NCBI RefSeq assembly: GCF_025370785.1
Contig: NZ_JAMXFA010000006.1
Location: 30,824-94,823, forward strand
DNA: 64,000 bases
From: Laspinema olomoucense D3b
GTDB lineage: Bacteria; Cyanobacteriota; Cyanobacteriia; Cyanobacteriales; Laspinemataceae
Reading direction: 5' to 3'
Numbering within the stretch: position 1 is the first letter of the stretch; the number at the start of each line of letters is the position of its first letter. Under the pieces are notes generated by a model, which worked only from the letters and a program-made list of their open reading frames with translations, made no database searches and was not told the DNA's origin. A program made the translations under genes and the position numbers. Below are positions 28,245 to 37,402 of the stretch, one piece after another.

Positions 28245-28634
28245 ATGTCTGCAGCAACTGATGAAATTCTCGAAAAGCTAAAATCCCTGACCTTGCTGGA
28301 AGCTTCTGAACTGGTCAAACAAATTGAAGAAGCATTTGGCGTGAGTGCTGCTGCACCTGCGGGCGGCATGATGATGATGGCTCCTGGCGCGGCTGCTCCT
28401 GCTGAAGAAGTTGAAGAGAAGACTGAATTTGATGTCATTCTCGAAGAAGTTCCCGCAGACAAGAAGATTGCCGTTCTGAAAGTTGTGCGCGTTTTAACCG
28501 GATTAGGTCTGAAAGAAGCCAAAGATATGGTGGAATCTGCACCGAAGCCCGTTAAAGAAGGCATCGCCAAAGATGCAGCAGAAGATGCTAAGAAGCAACT
28601 GGAAGAAGCAGGCGGAAAAGTCACCATCAAGTAA
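28245..28634 (+). CDS. rplL: 50S ribosomal protein L7/L12
   Basis: 129 residues. [20 protein letters not shown] is the dimerisation helix pair; a Met/Ala/Pro-rich hinge ([16 protein letters not shown]) follows; the C-terminal domain has [20 protein letters not shown] and [20 protein letters not shown], which recruits translation factors. A Shine-Dalgarno (TAGGAG) lies seven bases upstream. A terminator is at 28783. Confidence 0.98.
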   Translation: MSAATDEILEKLKSLTLLEASELVKQIEEAFGVSAAAPAGGMMMMAPGAAAPAEEVEEKTEFDVILEEVPADKKIAVLKVVRVLTGLGLKEAKDMVESAPKPVKEGIAKDAAEDAKKQLEEAGGKVTIK

Positions 28635-28656
28635 GATTTTCCCTTGGGGAATCAAT

Positions 28657-28731
28657 AGACCTCTTGCAAAAAAAGGATTGATCCCCCCAACCCCCCTTAT
28701 TAAGGGGGGCTTGAGAGAATTTTGCAAGAAC
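28657..28731 (+). repeat. CTTGCAAA interspersed element, copy 1
   Basis: AGACCTCTTGCAAA at the left, TTTGCAAGAACT at the right, with a CCCCCCTT/AAGGGGGG hairpin between. A second copy is at 50460-50537. Confidence 0.85.
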
Positions 28732-28782
28732 TCTCATATAGGAGTGGCAGAATATCAAATTTTATTTTGCCACTCTACCGGA

Positions 28783-28813
28783 TAAGTCCACTGCGGTGGG
28801 CTTATTTTTTTTT
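28783..28813 (+). terminator. Terminator of the rplJL transcript
   Basis: Stem AAGTCCAC/GTGGGCTT around TGCG, then nine T bases. A second hairpin, GAGTGGCA/TGCCACTC, lies at 28742-28775. Confidence 0.85.
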
Positions 28814-28824
28814 GACGCAGTGGT

Positions 28825-30105
28825 TCAGTTAGGATGGCCGATCGCCGCTATCATCTGTCGCTCCACCACCCCCTTCGCTGTGGGGACTGTAAAATAAAAT
28901 GTGGAACCCTGACCGACTTCGGATTTGAGCCAGATGGAACCCCCATGCTGTTCCACAATTTTGCGGCAAGTTGCTAATCCGATGCCGGTCCCGGGATAGT
29001 CTTGGGCGTGTAAGCGTTTAAAGATCTGAAAAATATGCTCGGAATATTGTTCATCAATCCCAATGCCGTTATCTTGGATTGAAAATAAATAGTCATGGTC
29101 TTGGAGTACAGCACTCACATGAATTCGGGGCGGCTCTTCGCGACGGTATTTAATGGCATTTTCGATTAAATTTTGGAAGAGTTGCACAAATTGGGATTCA
29201 GTGCCAATAATTGTGGGTAAAGCGTCATAAGTCACCTCAGCTTTATTTTGATAAATCTCCGTCGCCAGATTTTCCTGAGCCTGTTGGACTAGGCGATCGC
29301 TCTGTAGGAGTTGAAACTGTTCCGGAGTTTGATTCAGATGAGCATAGGAGAGTAACTCCCCAATTAATAAATCAGTGCGATCGCAGAGCTTGATAATTTG
29401 CTCCACAAACTCGTTAGATTTATCATCCAGTTGTCCCTTTCCGCACATTTGCAAAAGTTGGGCATAGCCATTGATGGTGGCTAAGGGTGAGCGTAAATCA
29501 TGAGATGCTATTGCCGCAAATTGTTCTAAATCGGCATTAGACCGAGCAAGTTCTTGGTTAGCTTTTTGCAGGGCTAGTTCGGTGATTTGCCGTCGTTCAA
29601 TTTCTTGCCTGAGGTGTTCATTTTGCTGCTGTAGGGCTTTTTCAGCGGCGTTGCGCTGACACATTTCCACTTGCAATTGATAGTTTTGTTCCTCTAGCTT
29701 TATTTGCAAGTAATTTAGTTTCAGATGACAGTTGATGCGGGCAATGACCTCTTCGACTTGAAACGGTTTGGTAATATAGTCTACTCCGCCAACCGCAAAA
29801 GCCCTTACTTTATCAAATCCTTGGTCTTTTGCGCTCACAAAAATCACTGGAATTTGACAAGTTTCGGAATTATTTTTTAACTGATGACAAACGTGGTATC
29901 CATCCATGTCCGGCATCATGATATCTAGCAAAATCAACTCGGGTTGCATTAATTTTGCAGCCGATAAAGCCATTTCTCCTGAGAGGACGGCTCTGACTTT
30001 ATAGCCTTGTTGTTTTAGCAAATTAGACAACAACCGCAAATTATTCGGTTCATCGTCCACAATTAAAATATCGGCTAAATTACCCATCATTTGATCGCTA
30101 TTCAT
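28825..30105 (-). CDS. Response regulator-histidine kinase (REC-HisKA-HATPase)
   Basis: 426 residues. An N-terminal receiver (about 12-127, phospho-acceptor Asp in LILLDIMMPDMDGYHV) comes first, then a coiled coil (about 140-200), HisKA (FAAIASHDLRSPLATINGYA) and HATPase (FQNLIENAIKYR, DNGIGIDEQYSEHIFQIFKR, GTGIGLATCRKIV). Such REC-first kinases pass or integrate signals in phosphorelays. The start overlaps the end of the upstream hybrid kinase gene by eight bases, and AGGAG sits inside that gene's last codons, so the two are translationally coupled and probably act in one pathway. The stimulus is unknown. Confidence 0.93.
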   Translation of the reverse strand: MNSDQMMGNLADILIVDDEPNNLRLLSNLLKQQGYKVRAVLSGEMALSAAKLMQPELILLDIMMPDMDGYHVCHQLKNNSETCQIPVIFVSAKDQGFDKVRAFAVGGVDYITKPFQVEEVIARINCHLKLNYLQIKLEEQNYQLQVEMCQRNAAEKALQQQNEHLRQEIERRQITELALQKANQELARSNADLEQFAAIASHDLRSPLATINGYAQLLQMCGKGQLDDKSNEFVEQIIKLCDRTDLLIGELLSYAHLNQTPEQFQLLQSDRLVQQAQENLATEIYQNKAEVTYDALPTIIGTESQFVQLFQNLIENAIKYRREEPPRIHVSAVLQDHDYLFSIQDNGIGIDEQYSEHIFQIFKRLHAQDYPGTGIGLATCRKIVEQHGGSIWLKSEVGQGSTFYFTVPTAKGVVERQMIAAIGHPN

Positions 30106-33100
30106 AAAGGAGCTCCTGGGTCAATGCGCTAATTTTGTCAAAGCGAAAGTTGTTGGTCCAGTCCTGGAGAAAGTGAGCGATCGCTGCTGAACTTTCCGGA
30201 ATTTCCTGGATGAGTTCATCAATGGCTTCACTATCCGCAGCAAGGGCAGCTTTGTGTAAGGCATGAATCCAGGGGAGTGGCATCCCTTGCAATGCCGCAG
30301 GGCCTTGAATAAAGGCAGCATCCTGTGAATCACTCTTGTCTTCTATTCCAGACTCGGGATCTTCATATTGATAGCGCACTCCTAGGTGGTGAGCAAAAGT
30401 TTCCAAGAGTACCTCTTGTCGGCAGGGCTTTCGCAGGAACTTATTACAACCAGCGGATAAAATTAAGCTACGATTTTCCTCAAAAACACTGGCAGTTAAC
30501 GCAATCACCACCGTCGCCTGACCCTTTACATGAGACCGGATCTGTCGCGTGGCTTCGTAACCATTCATGACAGGCATTTGCATATCCATCACGATGAGAT
30601 GGGGTTCCCAACTTTCCCATATTTCTAGCGCTTGTTGGCCATTTTCGGCTTCGCGGACCTCAAATCCCAGGGGTTCGAGGTAGCAGCGAATTAAGCGGCG
30701 ACTTTCACTGCGATCGTCCGCCACCAGAATCCGATAAGAGGGCTGATCCGGTTCTAATCCGATAATGCGTGGGACCTGACTGGCTGTTTTGAGGTCACTG
30801 CCTTGGGCTACTGACACTTGAATGGTAAATTTAACCAGGGTCCCCACATCAAGGCGGCTGCTCACCTGGATATCACCGCCCATCATTTGGACGAATTGAC
30901 GGCTAATGCTTAATCCTAAACCTGTTCCTTCTGAGGCGGTTCTGCCGGTGGCAGTTTGATGAAAGGGTGTAAATAATCCGGGCAATTCCTCCGGCGCAAT
31001 TCCCATGCCTGTATCTTCGATTTCAAAGTAGAAATAGAACCGAGAGGCGGGTTCTAAATTGGCCTCTTCGATCGCAGTTGCTCTCACTCGCAGGGATACC
31101 CCACCTGTCCGGGTAAATTTTATGGCATTTCCGACCAGATTGGTCAAAACTTGGCGCAATTTGCTTTCATCGGTGGTGATATATTGGGGGACACTCTCTC
31201 GGGTAAAAATAATTTGTAACCCTTTAGAAGCCGCTTTAATGTGGAGCATGGCTTCTAAATCAGTGAGCAAAGCATAGAAGTCAAAATTGCTGAGATGAAG
31301 GGCCGATCGCCCTGCTTCGATTTTGGAAATTTCCAGGACATCGTTAATCAAATTCAGCAAATGCTCACCACTACTATTGATAATTGCAATTTGTTCTTGT
31401 TGGTGGGGATTTAAAGACGAGTCGCGAGCTAAGATTTGGGTAAAGCCCAGAATCGCATTCAGAGGGGTTCGCAGTTCATGGCTCATATTTGCGAGAAAGG
31501 CGCTTTTAGTCAGGTTAGCCGCTTCCGCTGCTTCTTTTGCTTCTATTAAGGCTATTTCAGCCCCCTTGCGAGCGCTGATATCCGTGGAAATTCCACATAA
31601 AGCATAGGGTTGACCGCTCAAATCCTGGAGGATTAATTTGACGGTATAAAAGGTATGAATGCCGTCGGGTAAAGTGAGGAGTTCTTCAAAATAATAAGGC
31701 ACTCCGTTTTCGACAATGTTTCGTTCATTGGCCTCAACTTGCTCGGCAAACTCTCCTGGGAAGAATTCGGCAAAAGTTTTACCCAAACACTGCTCTTCTG
31801 AGACCTGCAACACATCCAGGAGATACTGATTGACTAATAAAAATTTGCCCTCTAGGTCTTTCAAATAAATTCCCACGGGCGCATTATTTAAAATGGCTTT
31901 TAATTTCGCTTCACTTTCTCGCAAAGCGTTTTCGGCCTGAAGTTGCTTGGTGATGTCGAACCCAACTCCTCCAACTAAATGCTCTCCTCCGTCAATTTCT
32001 AGGGGGAATTTATAAACCAAAAACTCCGCGAGGGAACCATCGGAACGAAATGCGGATTCGATCGCCTCGACGACTTCACCGCCATCAGCCACTAAACGAG
32101 TGTTTGCCACGTGCTGTTCGGCTATATCCCTACGGTGGACGTCAAAGGGTGTTTTACTCAGCAACTCATCCACAGACCAACGGAATAAACTCGCCAGGTT
32201 CTGATTGCAGTAAAGGATTTGGCCATTGCGATCGCTAATCCAGGCAAGGGCCGGACTGTAGTTCATAAATGCCTGAAATCTGGCTTCGCTTTCACGCAAG
32301 GCTTGATCGGCTTTAATCCGAGCATTAACGTCTCGCCAAATCAGAGATGCACCTAAGATTTTTCCACTGGGATCTCGCATAGAACTGTAGTTCAGTTCAT
32401 AATAGTGACGGTCGGGAGGTAGGGCTCCGAATTTCAGGGTAATGCTAAAGTTTTCTTCACGAAATGCTCGGTTCCAAAGGTTTCTAATATTAGCCTGTTC
32501 GCTGGGTAAATGAGATAAACATTCAAGTAGGTTATCCCCCAGTTCAAGGGGGCAGCCAAACAGTTTTTTAAATTCGCGTTTAGCCGACTCATTCGCCACG
32601 AGACAGGTGAAGTCTGTATCCAGCGCGGTAATCATGTCGGGGGTACATTCTATCAAACTCTTCAAAAGGGCTTGGCTCTCTCGCAGATTCCCCTCGATTT
32701 GCTGTCGCTGGTGCAATTCTTGTTGGAGTTCAACCGTCCGTTCAGCAATGCGATTTTCTAAAGCTTGATTGAATTCCCGAAGGACTTGCTCGGTTTGCTT
32801 GCGTTCGGTGATATCGACGGCGGTATTCATGGTAATTCTTCGGCCATCACGGGTTTTTCCTAAAGTCACCCGATAGAAGTACCAAACGCGGTTTTCGCCG
32901 TTTTTTGTACGAACAGTTTGCTCTTTTTCCTGGACCTGGCCTGCTTCTAAGGGGTAAATTGTCTGGATCGGTTTTCTGAGGGTTTTAGTTCTGTCTTGAG
33001 CGGCTTTTTCTGTCCAGTCGTGGAGGGTGGGAATATCTGCAAGTTGATAACCACTCATCCGGGACCAAGCGGTATTCAGTTGCAGCACTTCTCCATCTTC

Positions 33101-34021
33101 GGCGTGTAGCATGATGGGGACTGGGGAATTCATGATGGCTAATTGAAACCATCGCTGTGACTCTTGGCGATCGCCTTCGATGCGATTGAGCACTTTTGCC
33201 AGGAGATAAATCCCAATGGAGTAGAGAACAATCTCGCTGATGAGCAGACCCGCATAGGCGGTTTGTGGGTCATACCACTCCAGTTGATAACCCAGAAAGA
33301 TCAACCAACTCAGGGCCAAAGGCAAGGCGATCGCCCCAGGCAAGAGTCCCTGCGCCATCATTCCTCCCACCACAGGACTCAAAAGTGTCCGCATCAGCCC
33401 CTGTTGTGGAGGGGTGAATAAGATCGCCATAGACAGGAGGAGCAACGTGACGGGGGTATTGAAAGGGTTGCTAGTTGTAGAGACGAATAACTCATACAAG
33501 AACGCCGAACCAAACAGGTGTGCCACGAGAGGCCCCAATGCGCTTACTGCCACTCCCAACGTTAAGATCTGAGCGAGTTGGTCATGGCGCGGGGTCTGCT
33601 GGGCCAACAGCCACAGGGAGGTGCCGACCAAGAGAAAATTCAAGGCAACGCTTTCCCCCATCCGCCCTGGATAGGGCGTAATCGGCGAGGCACTCAGATG
33701 AGGAACCAACAGTTCATCAATGCCGAAGTTCCAGCCAAAAATATACTCCAATAAGGTTACAGATGCGATCGCCATGACCACCCCAGCCAATCCCTGGGCC
33801 ACGGATTGCCATCGTCTATGGAGTCTTGGGCGTTGTAACAATCCCAGGGCTGTGCCAGAACATACAAAGCACAAAGCCGTATTGGGTTTCATCTGGTGGG
33901 GGTTCTCAACCAAACCGTTAATGAACCATTCCAGATTAAAATGCCAACCCAGCAAAGGGATGATCCCCATGAGGATGACCAAGGCAGGGGCGACCCGAGA
34001 GATCCGGTAAGTCATAGACAT
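30098..34021 (-). CDS. Membrane hybrid sensor kinase with PAS domains and receiver
   Basis: 1307 residues. The N-terminal membrane block (about residues 8-275) has eight or so hydrophobic segments and probably is a sensory domain. It is followed by about four PAS domains (285-830), one with PAC motif RVTLGKTRDGRRITMNTAVD, HisKA (FLANMSHELRTPLNAILGFT, about 850-915), HATPase (NLVGNAIKFTRTGGVSL, GTGLGLSISRQFV) and a C-terminal receiver (YRILVADDRSESRRLI, Asp in LIVMDMQMPVMNGYEA). The last 90 residues might be a degenerate HPt-like helical region (weak). It is paired with the REC-kinase gene by an eight-base overlap. Signal unknown. Confidence 0.92.
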   Translation of the reverse strand: MSMTYRISRVAPALVILMGIIPLLGWHFNLEWFINGLVENPHQMKPNTALCFVCSGTALGLLQRPRLHRRWQSVAQGLAGVVMAIASVTLLEYIFGWNFGIDELLVPHLSASPITPYPGRMGESVALNFLLVGTSLWLLAQQTPRHDQLAQILTLGVAVSALGPLVAHLFGSAFLYELFVSTTSNPFNTPVTLLLLSMAILFTPPQQGLMRTLLSPVVGGMMAQGLLPGAIALPLALSWLIFLGYQLEWYDPQTAYAGLLISEIVLYSIGIYLLAKVLNRIEGDRQESQRWFQLAIMNSPVPIMLHAEDGEVLQLNTAWSRMSGYQLADIPTLHDWTEKAAQDRTKTLRKPIQTIYPLEAGQVQEKEQTVRTKNGENRVWYFYRVTLGKTRDGRRITMNTAVDITERKQTEQVLREFNQALENRIAERTVELQQELHQRQQIEGNLRESQALLKSLIECTPDMITALDTDFTCLVANESAKREFKKLFGCPLELGDNLLECLSHLPSEQANIRNLWNRAFREENFSITLKFGALPPDRHYYELNYSSMRDPSGKILGASLIWRDVNARIKADQALRESEARFQAFMNYSPALAWISDRNGQILYCNQNLASLFRWSVDELLSKTPFDVHRRDIAEQHVANTRLVADGGEVVEAIESAFRSDGSLAEFLVYKFPLEIDGGEHLVGGVGFDITKQLQAENALRESEAKLKAILNNAPVGIYLKDLEGKFLLVNQYLLDVLQVSEEQCLGKTFAEFFPGEFAEQVEANERNIVENGVPYYFEELLTLPDGIHTFYTVKLILQDLSGQPYALCGISTDISARKGAEIALIEAKEAAEAANLTKSAFLANMSHELRTPLNAILGFTQILARDSSLNPHQQEQIAIINSSGEHLLNLINDVLEISKIEAGRSALHLSNFDFYALLTDLEAMLHIKAASKGLQIIFTRESVPQYITTDESKLRQVLTNLVGNAIKFTRTGGVSLRVRATAIEEANLEPASRFYFYFEIEDTGMGIAPEELPGLFTPFHQTATGRTASEGTGLGLSISRQFVQMMGGDIQVSSRLDVGTLVKFTIQVSVAQGSDLKTASQVPRIIGLEPDQPSYRILVADDRSESRRLIRCYLEPLGFEVREAENGQQALEIWESWEPHLIVMDMQMPVMNGYEATRQIRSHVKGQATVVIALTASVFEENRSLILSAGCNKFLRKPCRQEVLLETFAHHLGVRYQYEDPESGIEDKSDSQDAAFIQGPAALQGMPLPWIHALHKAALAADSEAIDELIQEIPESSAAIAHFLQDWTNNFRFDKISALTQELLYE

Positions 34022-34080
34022 AGTGTGCTCTCACAGTTCGAGGTGGGGTATCGCTAGAAATAAGTCAGGCGAAAGTATAG

Positions 34081-34170
34081 AGGACTTACGCATTGCCGCT
34101 AAAGGAAGGAGTATCCTTTGTGAATCACCCCAACCTAAAAGGGTGGATTTTCACACTCTGGGTAAGTCCT
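34081..34170. repeat. AGGACTTAC-ended inverted-repeat element
   Basis: Ends AGGACTTAC (34081-34089) and GTAAGTCCT (34162-34170); 11 of 12 terminal bases pair. Inside are the smaller hairpins AAAGGA/TCCTTT and CACCC/GGGTG. Confidence 0.75.
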
Positions 34171-34314
34171 GTATCAATACTTTGCCCAAGTGGTTAGTTT
34201 GCTTCCCGACTTCATTCTACCTTGTTGACTGGAGTGGAACATCAGTCAATTGGCGCATTTTTCCGAGCAAGGTTGGCCAAAGTCAGGGAGATCTAACCAA
34301 GCTTGAATGGGTTC

Positions 34315-34443
34315 TAATACGGAATCCGGTTGGGATAGGTCTGTAAAAACCCACACCCTCAAGGGCGGGGAGGAAAGCGGACAAAGCCCGAGAAGCGCGG
34401 GCTAATACAGAAAATCGACTTTTACCAACCGGATTTGGTATAA
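34315..34443 (+). repeat. MITE-like element, full copy A
   Basis: Starts TAATACGGAATCCGGTT and ends AACCGGATTTGGTATAAT, imperfect inverted ends. Inside are ACCCACACCCTCAAGGG and the GCGGGCTA block. The copy at 61588-61704 is in the opposite direction. Confidence 0.8.
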
Positions 34444-34656
34444 TAACTTAGGGTTGAGTGAGGATGCTGAAGCGGTTAAAAATAGAAAAACGGGAGTTGA
34501 TGTTTAAGAATACTTATCTCACTTAAACTAGCTTTTACCCGCAGCAGTAAACCCGGGAAAGAAAAACTATGTTCCTGGACAAAATTTTTGCTCAGTCGCC
34601 CTCTATTCCGCCCAGAAACCTGGTGTTTTATTCGATTGATTACCGTTAAAGTTCCC

Positions 34657-35991
34657 CTATTGTTTGACGATTTCACTGCGGGAGGTTTTGGTTTTTCGCA
34701 GGGGATTCGGGCTTAATTCCGGGGGGAGTGCGGTGACCGATCCCCATTGAGTGACAAACTGAGTGAGTAGCGCTTCTTGTTCAAGGCGGAATCCCTCCAG
34801 GTTACTGCCGCCATTCATAATCACAAACCAGACGGAACCCTGGGTTTGGGTGGGTAATGCACCGGCTAAGGCACTCACATAGTTCAGACTGCCGGATTTG
34901 ACGACGGAGAAGCGGGGAATTTGGCGTTGGTTGAGGATGCCTTCATCTTGTCCGACAATGGCGATCGCATCCCCAATGGTCAGGTTATGGGGTTGTAATT
35001 CCCGTTCTAATGCCAGAAATAGACCACAGGCGGCGCGGGGGGACATGATATTTTCTTCGGCTAATCCGGACCCGTTGATCAGTTGGATTTCTTGGGGGGG
35101 AACTCCGGCAGCAGCCGCAGCTTTTTGGGCGACGACTTGGGGACCTCCCACGGCGTCGGCAAACATTTCCGCCATAGGATTGTTGCTGTACTGATTCATG
35201 CGTTTGAGGAGTTCCACCACGGGTAGGGAATAATGACGTACAAGGGGTTGGAGTTGACTGGGGGGTGCAGAGGCGACTCGGACTGTACCGGCGATCGCCA
35301 CTTGGGGTCGGGGGGTATCTGGGGGTAAGGTTTGATATTGGGTTTCAGCTTCTGAGGGCCAAATTTGCCCATTAATACCTTCGAGGAAGAGGTTACCGGC
35401 GATCGCCGGGTCTGTCTCGAAGTTCATATAAAATTTGTCCAGAATCACCAGATCTCCGGTTACCCGCTGAATTCCCATTTCGTTGAGGCGGTTGCCGATC
35501 GCCATTGCTTCTTCCCAAACAAACAGGGGGTCGCCTTCTCCTTGGATGACTAAATCCCCTTGTAATTCGCCATTTTTAATGGGTCCAGTTGCCCCAATTT
35601 GGGTGACGAATTCGTGATCGGGACCGAAGGTTTGCAAGGCAACGAGGGAGGTGGCGATTTTAGTGAGAGAGGCAGCAGGGAGGGGGGTGGTGCCTTGATG
35701 TTGGGCGAGGAGGGTCTGCCCACTTTGCATCCAGATGCCTTGATTTTCTCGGGCAAATCCTTGGGAGGAGAGGGTGTTGAGATATTGGGCGATCGCAGCG
35801 GTAACCGTGGGGTCAGGGTTGTCTAAGGGGGCGATCGTCGGAATTTTTGGAGGTTCGGGAGTCGGAATTTCTGGGTCCGAGGCTGCTGCCGAGGGGACTT
35901 CAGTTTGGGGGGCTTCTGAAGGATTGCAAGCCGTTATGAGTACAGATAGGGTGACCAATACGGCAGCAGTCAAACGGGAAGTTCTTAGCAT
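34657..35991 (-). CDS. D-alanyl-D-alanine carboxypeptidase/endopeptidase, PBP4 (DacB)-type lipoprotein
   Basis: 444 residues from ATG 35991, chosen because a lipoprotein signal starts here (lipobox LITAC, Cys22); an upstream ATG at 36054 adds 21 residues that do not fit. Active-site motifs: SLTK (Ser108, Lys111), SNN in RMNQYSNNPMAEM, and KSG in SVVKSGSLNYVSALAG. These define penicillin-binding protein 4, which trims peptidoglycan cross-links or peptides in the periplasm. The Pro/Glu-rich linker (25-60) tethers it to the membrane. The family usually has KTG, here KSG. The upstream gap has a heptamer repeat (36110). Confidence 0.9.
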   Translation of the reverse strand: MLRTSRLTAAVLVTLSVLITACNPSEAPQTEVPSAAASDPEIPTPEPPKIPTIAPLDNPDPTVTAAIAQYLNTLSSQGFARENQGIWMQSGQTLLAQHQGTTPLPAASLTKIATSLVALQTFGPDHEFVTQIGATGPIKNGELQGDLVIQGEGDPLFVWEEAMAIGNRLNEMGIQRVTGDLVILDKFYMNFETDPAIAGNLFLEGINGQIWPSEAETQYQTLPPDTPRPQVAIAGTVRVASAPPSQLQPLVRHYSLPVVELLKRMNQYSNNPMAEMFADAVGGPQVVAQKAAAAAGVPPQEIQLINGSGLAEENIMSPRAACGLFLALERELQPHNLTIGDAIAIVGQDEGILNQRQIPRFSVVKSGSLNYVSALAGALPTQTQGSVWFVIMNGGSNLEGFRLEQEALLTQFVTQWGSVTALPPELSPNPLRKTKTSRSEIVKQ

Positions 35992-36109
35992 AGGGAGGGA
36001 GCAAGTCAGTGCAGGTATTCGACACAGAGGATAGCATAAGCCTTGAAGGTTCATCCTATCAAATCCTTAGAGTATCCGCACCCAGTGGCGATCGCCCCTT
36101 CACCCGCAA

Positions 36110-36135
36110 CCAATGACCAATGACCAATGACCAAT
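36110..36135 (+). repeat. Heptamer repeat (CCAATGA) x3.7
   Basis: Three perfect CCAATGA units and CCAAT between the divergent dacB-type and EndoU-like genes. The related sequence is the complement of TTGGTCA. Confidence 0.9.
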
Positions 36136-36242
36136 CCCTCTCTCCTCACTTCAAAATTCTCACGTTCGCCCATTCATCTCTAGCAAATTTGCGGATTGCG
36201 TTGAGATAGCCGGTATGATACGTTGAGAGCCAATTTCAAGTT

Positions 36243-36866
36243 ATGCATAAAATCTGGAGGTTAAGCGCACAAATGAACCGCACATTTGGGCAACTGTTAA
36301 ACAGGAGAACAATCCGTCAAATTGTAATAGGCGCAGTCGCCTGTTTGCTCGTGGCTTGCTTAAACAGTATAGCACAAGCCCAAGGCCAGGGCATCAATTG
36401 TGGGAATTCATCCCATTGGGTGACAGCTTATAATAATCAGCAGGTGAATCACGCTCACATTTTTTGTGGAGAGGTGAATCGAGAGGGGCGTTTGGTGGGA
36501 TTTCATGCGCGACCCCGGGGACAAAACCCCTCTACTGTCCGCCAATTTAGAGTCACTCAATCGGTGAATAATCAGGGGATTTACGGGGGAGAATGGAGTC
36601 ATACCTCCGGGGGCGGAAGCAAGTTTTCAACCATGTTTCCCGATCGCTGTAGTGCAGAACAAGTGATCAATTCCATTGCTTATGCCGAAGCCAATCGGGT
36701 ACAATGTCCGGACGGCGCACCGAATTGGGCCTGGTGCGGATTAAATGGGCCGACAGACAGCAGCCAGCAAACTCGGTTTTGTACCGCGAATAATAGCAGT
36801 TCCTATCGGATTGCTGGGGCAAGCCTTCGAGATGGTAAAATTAATACGGGCTTTCCCTTAAGGTAA
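36243..36866 (+). CDS. Secreted EndoU-like nuclease domain protein
   Basis: 207 residues (an alternative ATG at 36273 fits a shorter start). A signal/anchor (VIGAVACLLVACLNSIAQA, about 28-46) leads to a compact domain: HAHIFCGEVNREGRLVGFHA carries two His (72 and 88) in the pattern of bacterial EndoU domains, and the C-terminus has NNSSSYRIAGASLRDGKI. Conserved Cys near each end may form disulfides. Bacterial EndoU domains are RNases found as toxin tips of polymorphic toxins; here one stands alone with a signal peptide. The next gene, eight bases downstream, resembles YacL-type proteins. The catalytic assignment is inferred. Confidence 0.72.
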   Translation: MHKIWRLSAQMNRTFGQLLNRRTIRQIVIGAVACLLVACLNSIAQAQGQGINCGNSSHWVTAYNNQQVNHAHIFCGEVNREGRLVGFHARPRGQNPSTVRQFRVTQSVNNQGIYGGEWSHTSGGGSKFSTMFPDRCSAEQVINSIAYAEANRVQCPDGAPNWAWCGLNGPTDSSQQTRFCTANNSSSYRIAGASLRDGKINTGFPLR

Positions 36867-36874
36867 TCAAGATT

Positions 36875-37210
36875 ATGACCGAACAAGCGTGGAATGAAAC
36901 GGACTGGTTTGACCAAAGTAATGCTCATCGGCGGGTTTTAGAGTTTCTGACTCTGGATATTCAAAATAGCCAAGAATGGGTTAATCAGTTATTAGACAAA
37001 ATAGAAGCCCTAGAGACAGGAAAAATTTGCGAATGGACGCGATCCGGAAATGCCTATTATTTGATTCTTTCACCGCAAACTGTGACGATAGAGAATCTCT
37101 TGGTGGACGCTGAACCCATCGAAACAATTTCCTTAACCCAATTCAAAGAAGCTGTTTTAAGATGGCAAGAACAGCTTGACAATTCAATTTCTGATTTAAG
37201 GACTATTTGA
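36875..37210 (+). CDS. YacL-like small acidic protein, possible immunity partner
   Basis: 111 residues, cytosolic (no signal peptide), acidic. ICEWTRSGNAYYLILSPQTV and the C-terminal TQFKEAVLRWQEQL resemble the YacL (UPF0231) fold, whose members often lie next to EndoU-type toxin domains. It starts eight bases after the EndoU-like gene, so the two are cotranscribed. Function as an immunity protein is inferred from context and not proven. The N-terminus (WFDQSNAHRRVLEFLTLDIQ) is not recognisable. Confidence 0.68.
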   Translation: MTEQAWNETDWFDQSNAHRRVLEFLTLDIQNSQEWVNQLLDKIEALETGKICEWTRSGNAYYLILSPQTVTIENLLVDAEPIETISLTQFKEAVLRWQEQLDNSISDLRTI

Positions 37211-37402
37211 AGAATTACCCAATGATTTTAGGGGACCTTTAAAAGAGCTAAAGTTGCTGATTTTTGGGCAAATTCGGAAGCCCTATCGGGTACAATAGAT
37301 CTAGCCGGGGAAGAAGGGGGGAAGATAGGGCATTGCCTTATTCCTACCCTGTCCCTCGGGGCAGTGAAAAACAGCATAATTTAGTAATTGGTGGGGAATT
37401 TT

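Larger units (their letters stand above)
34022..34656. other. Gap with two repeat elements between kinase and dacB-type gene
   Basis: 635 bases. It contains the AGGACTTAC element (34081-34170) and a MITE-like copy (34315-34443). No supported gene. Confidence 0.6.
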
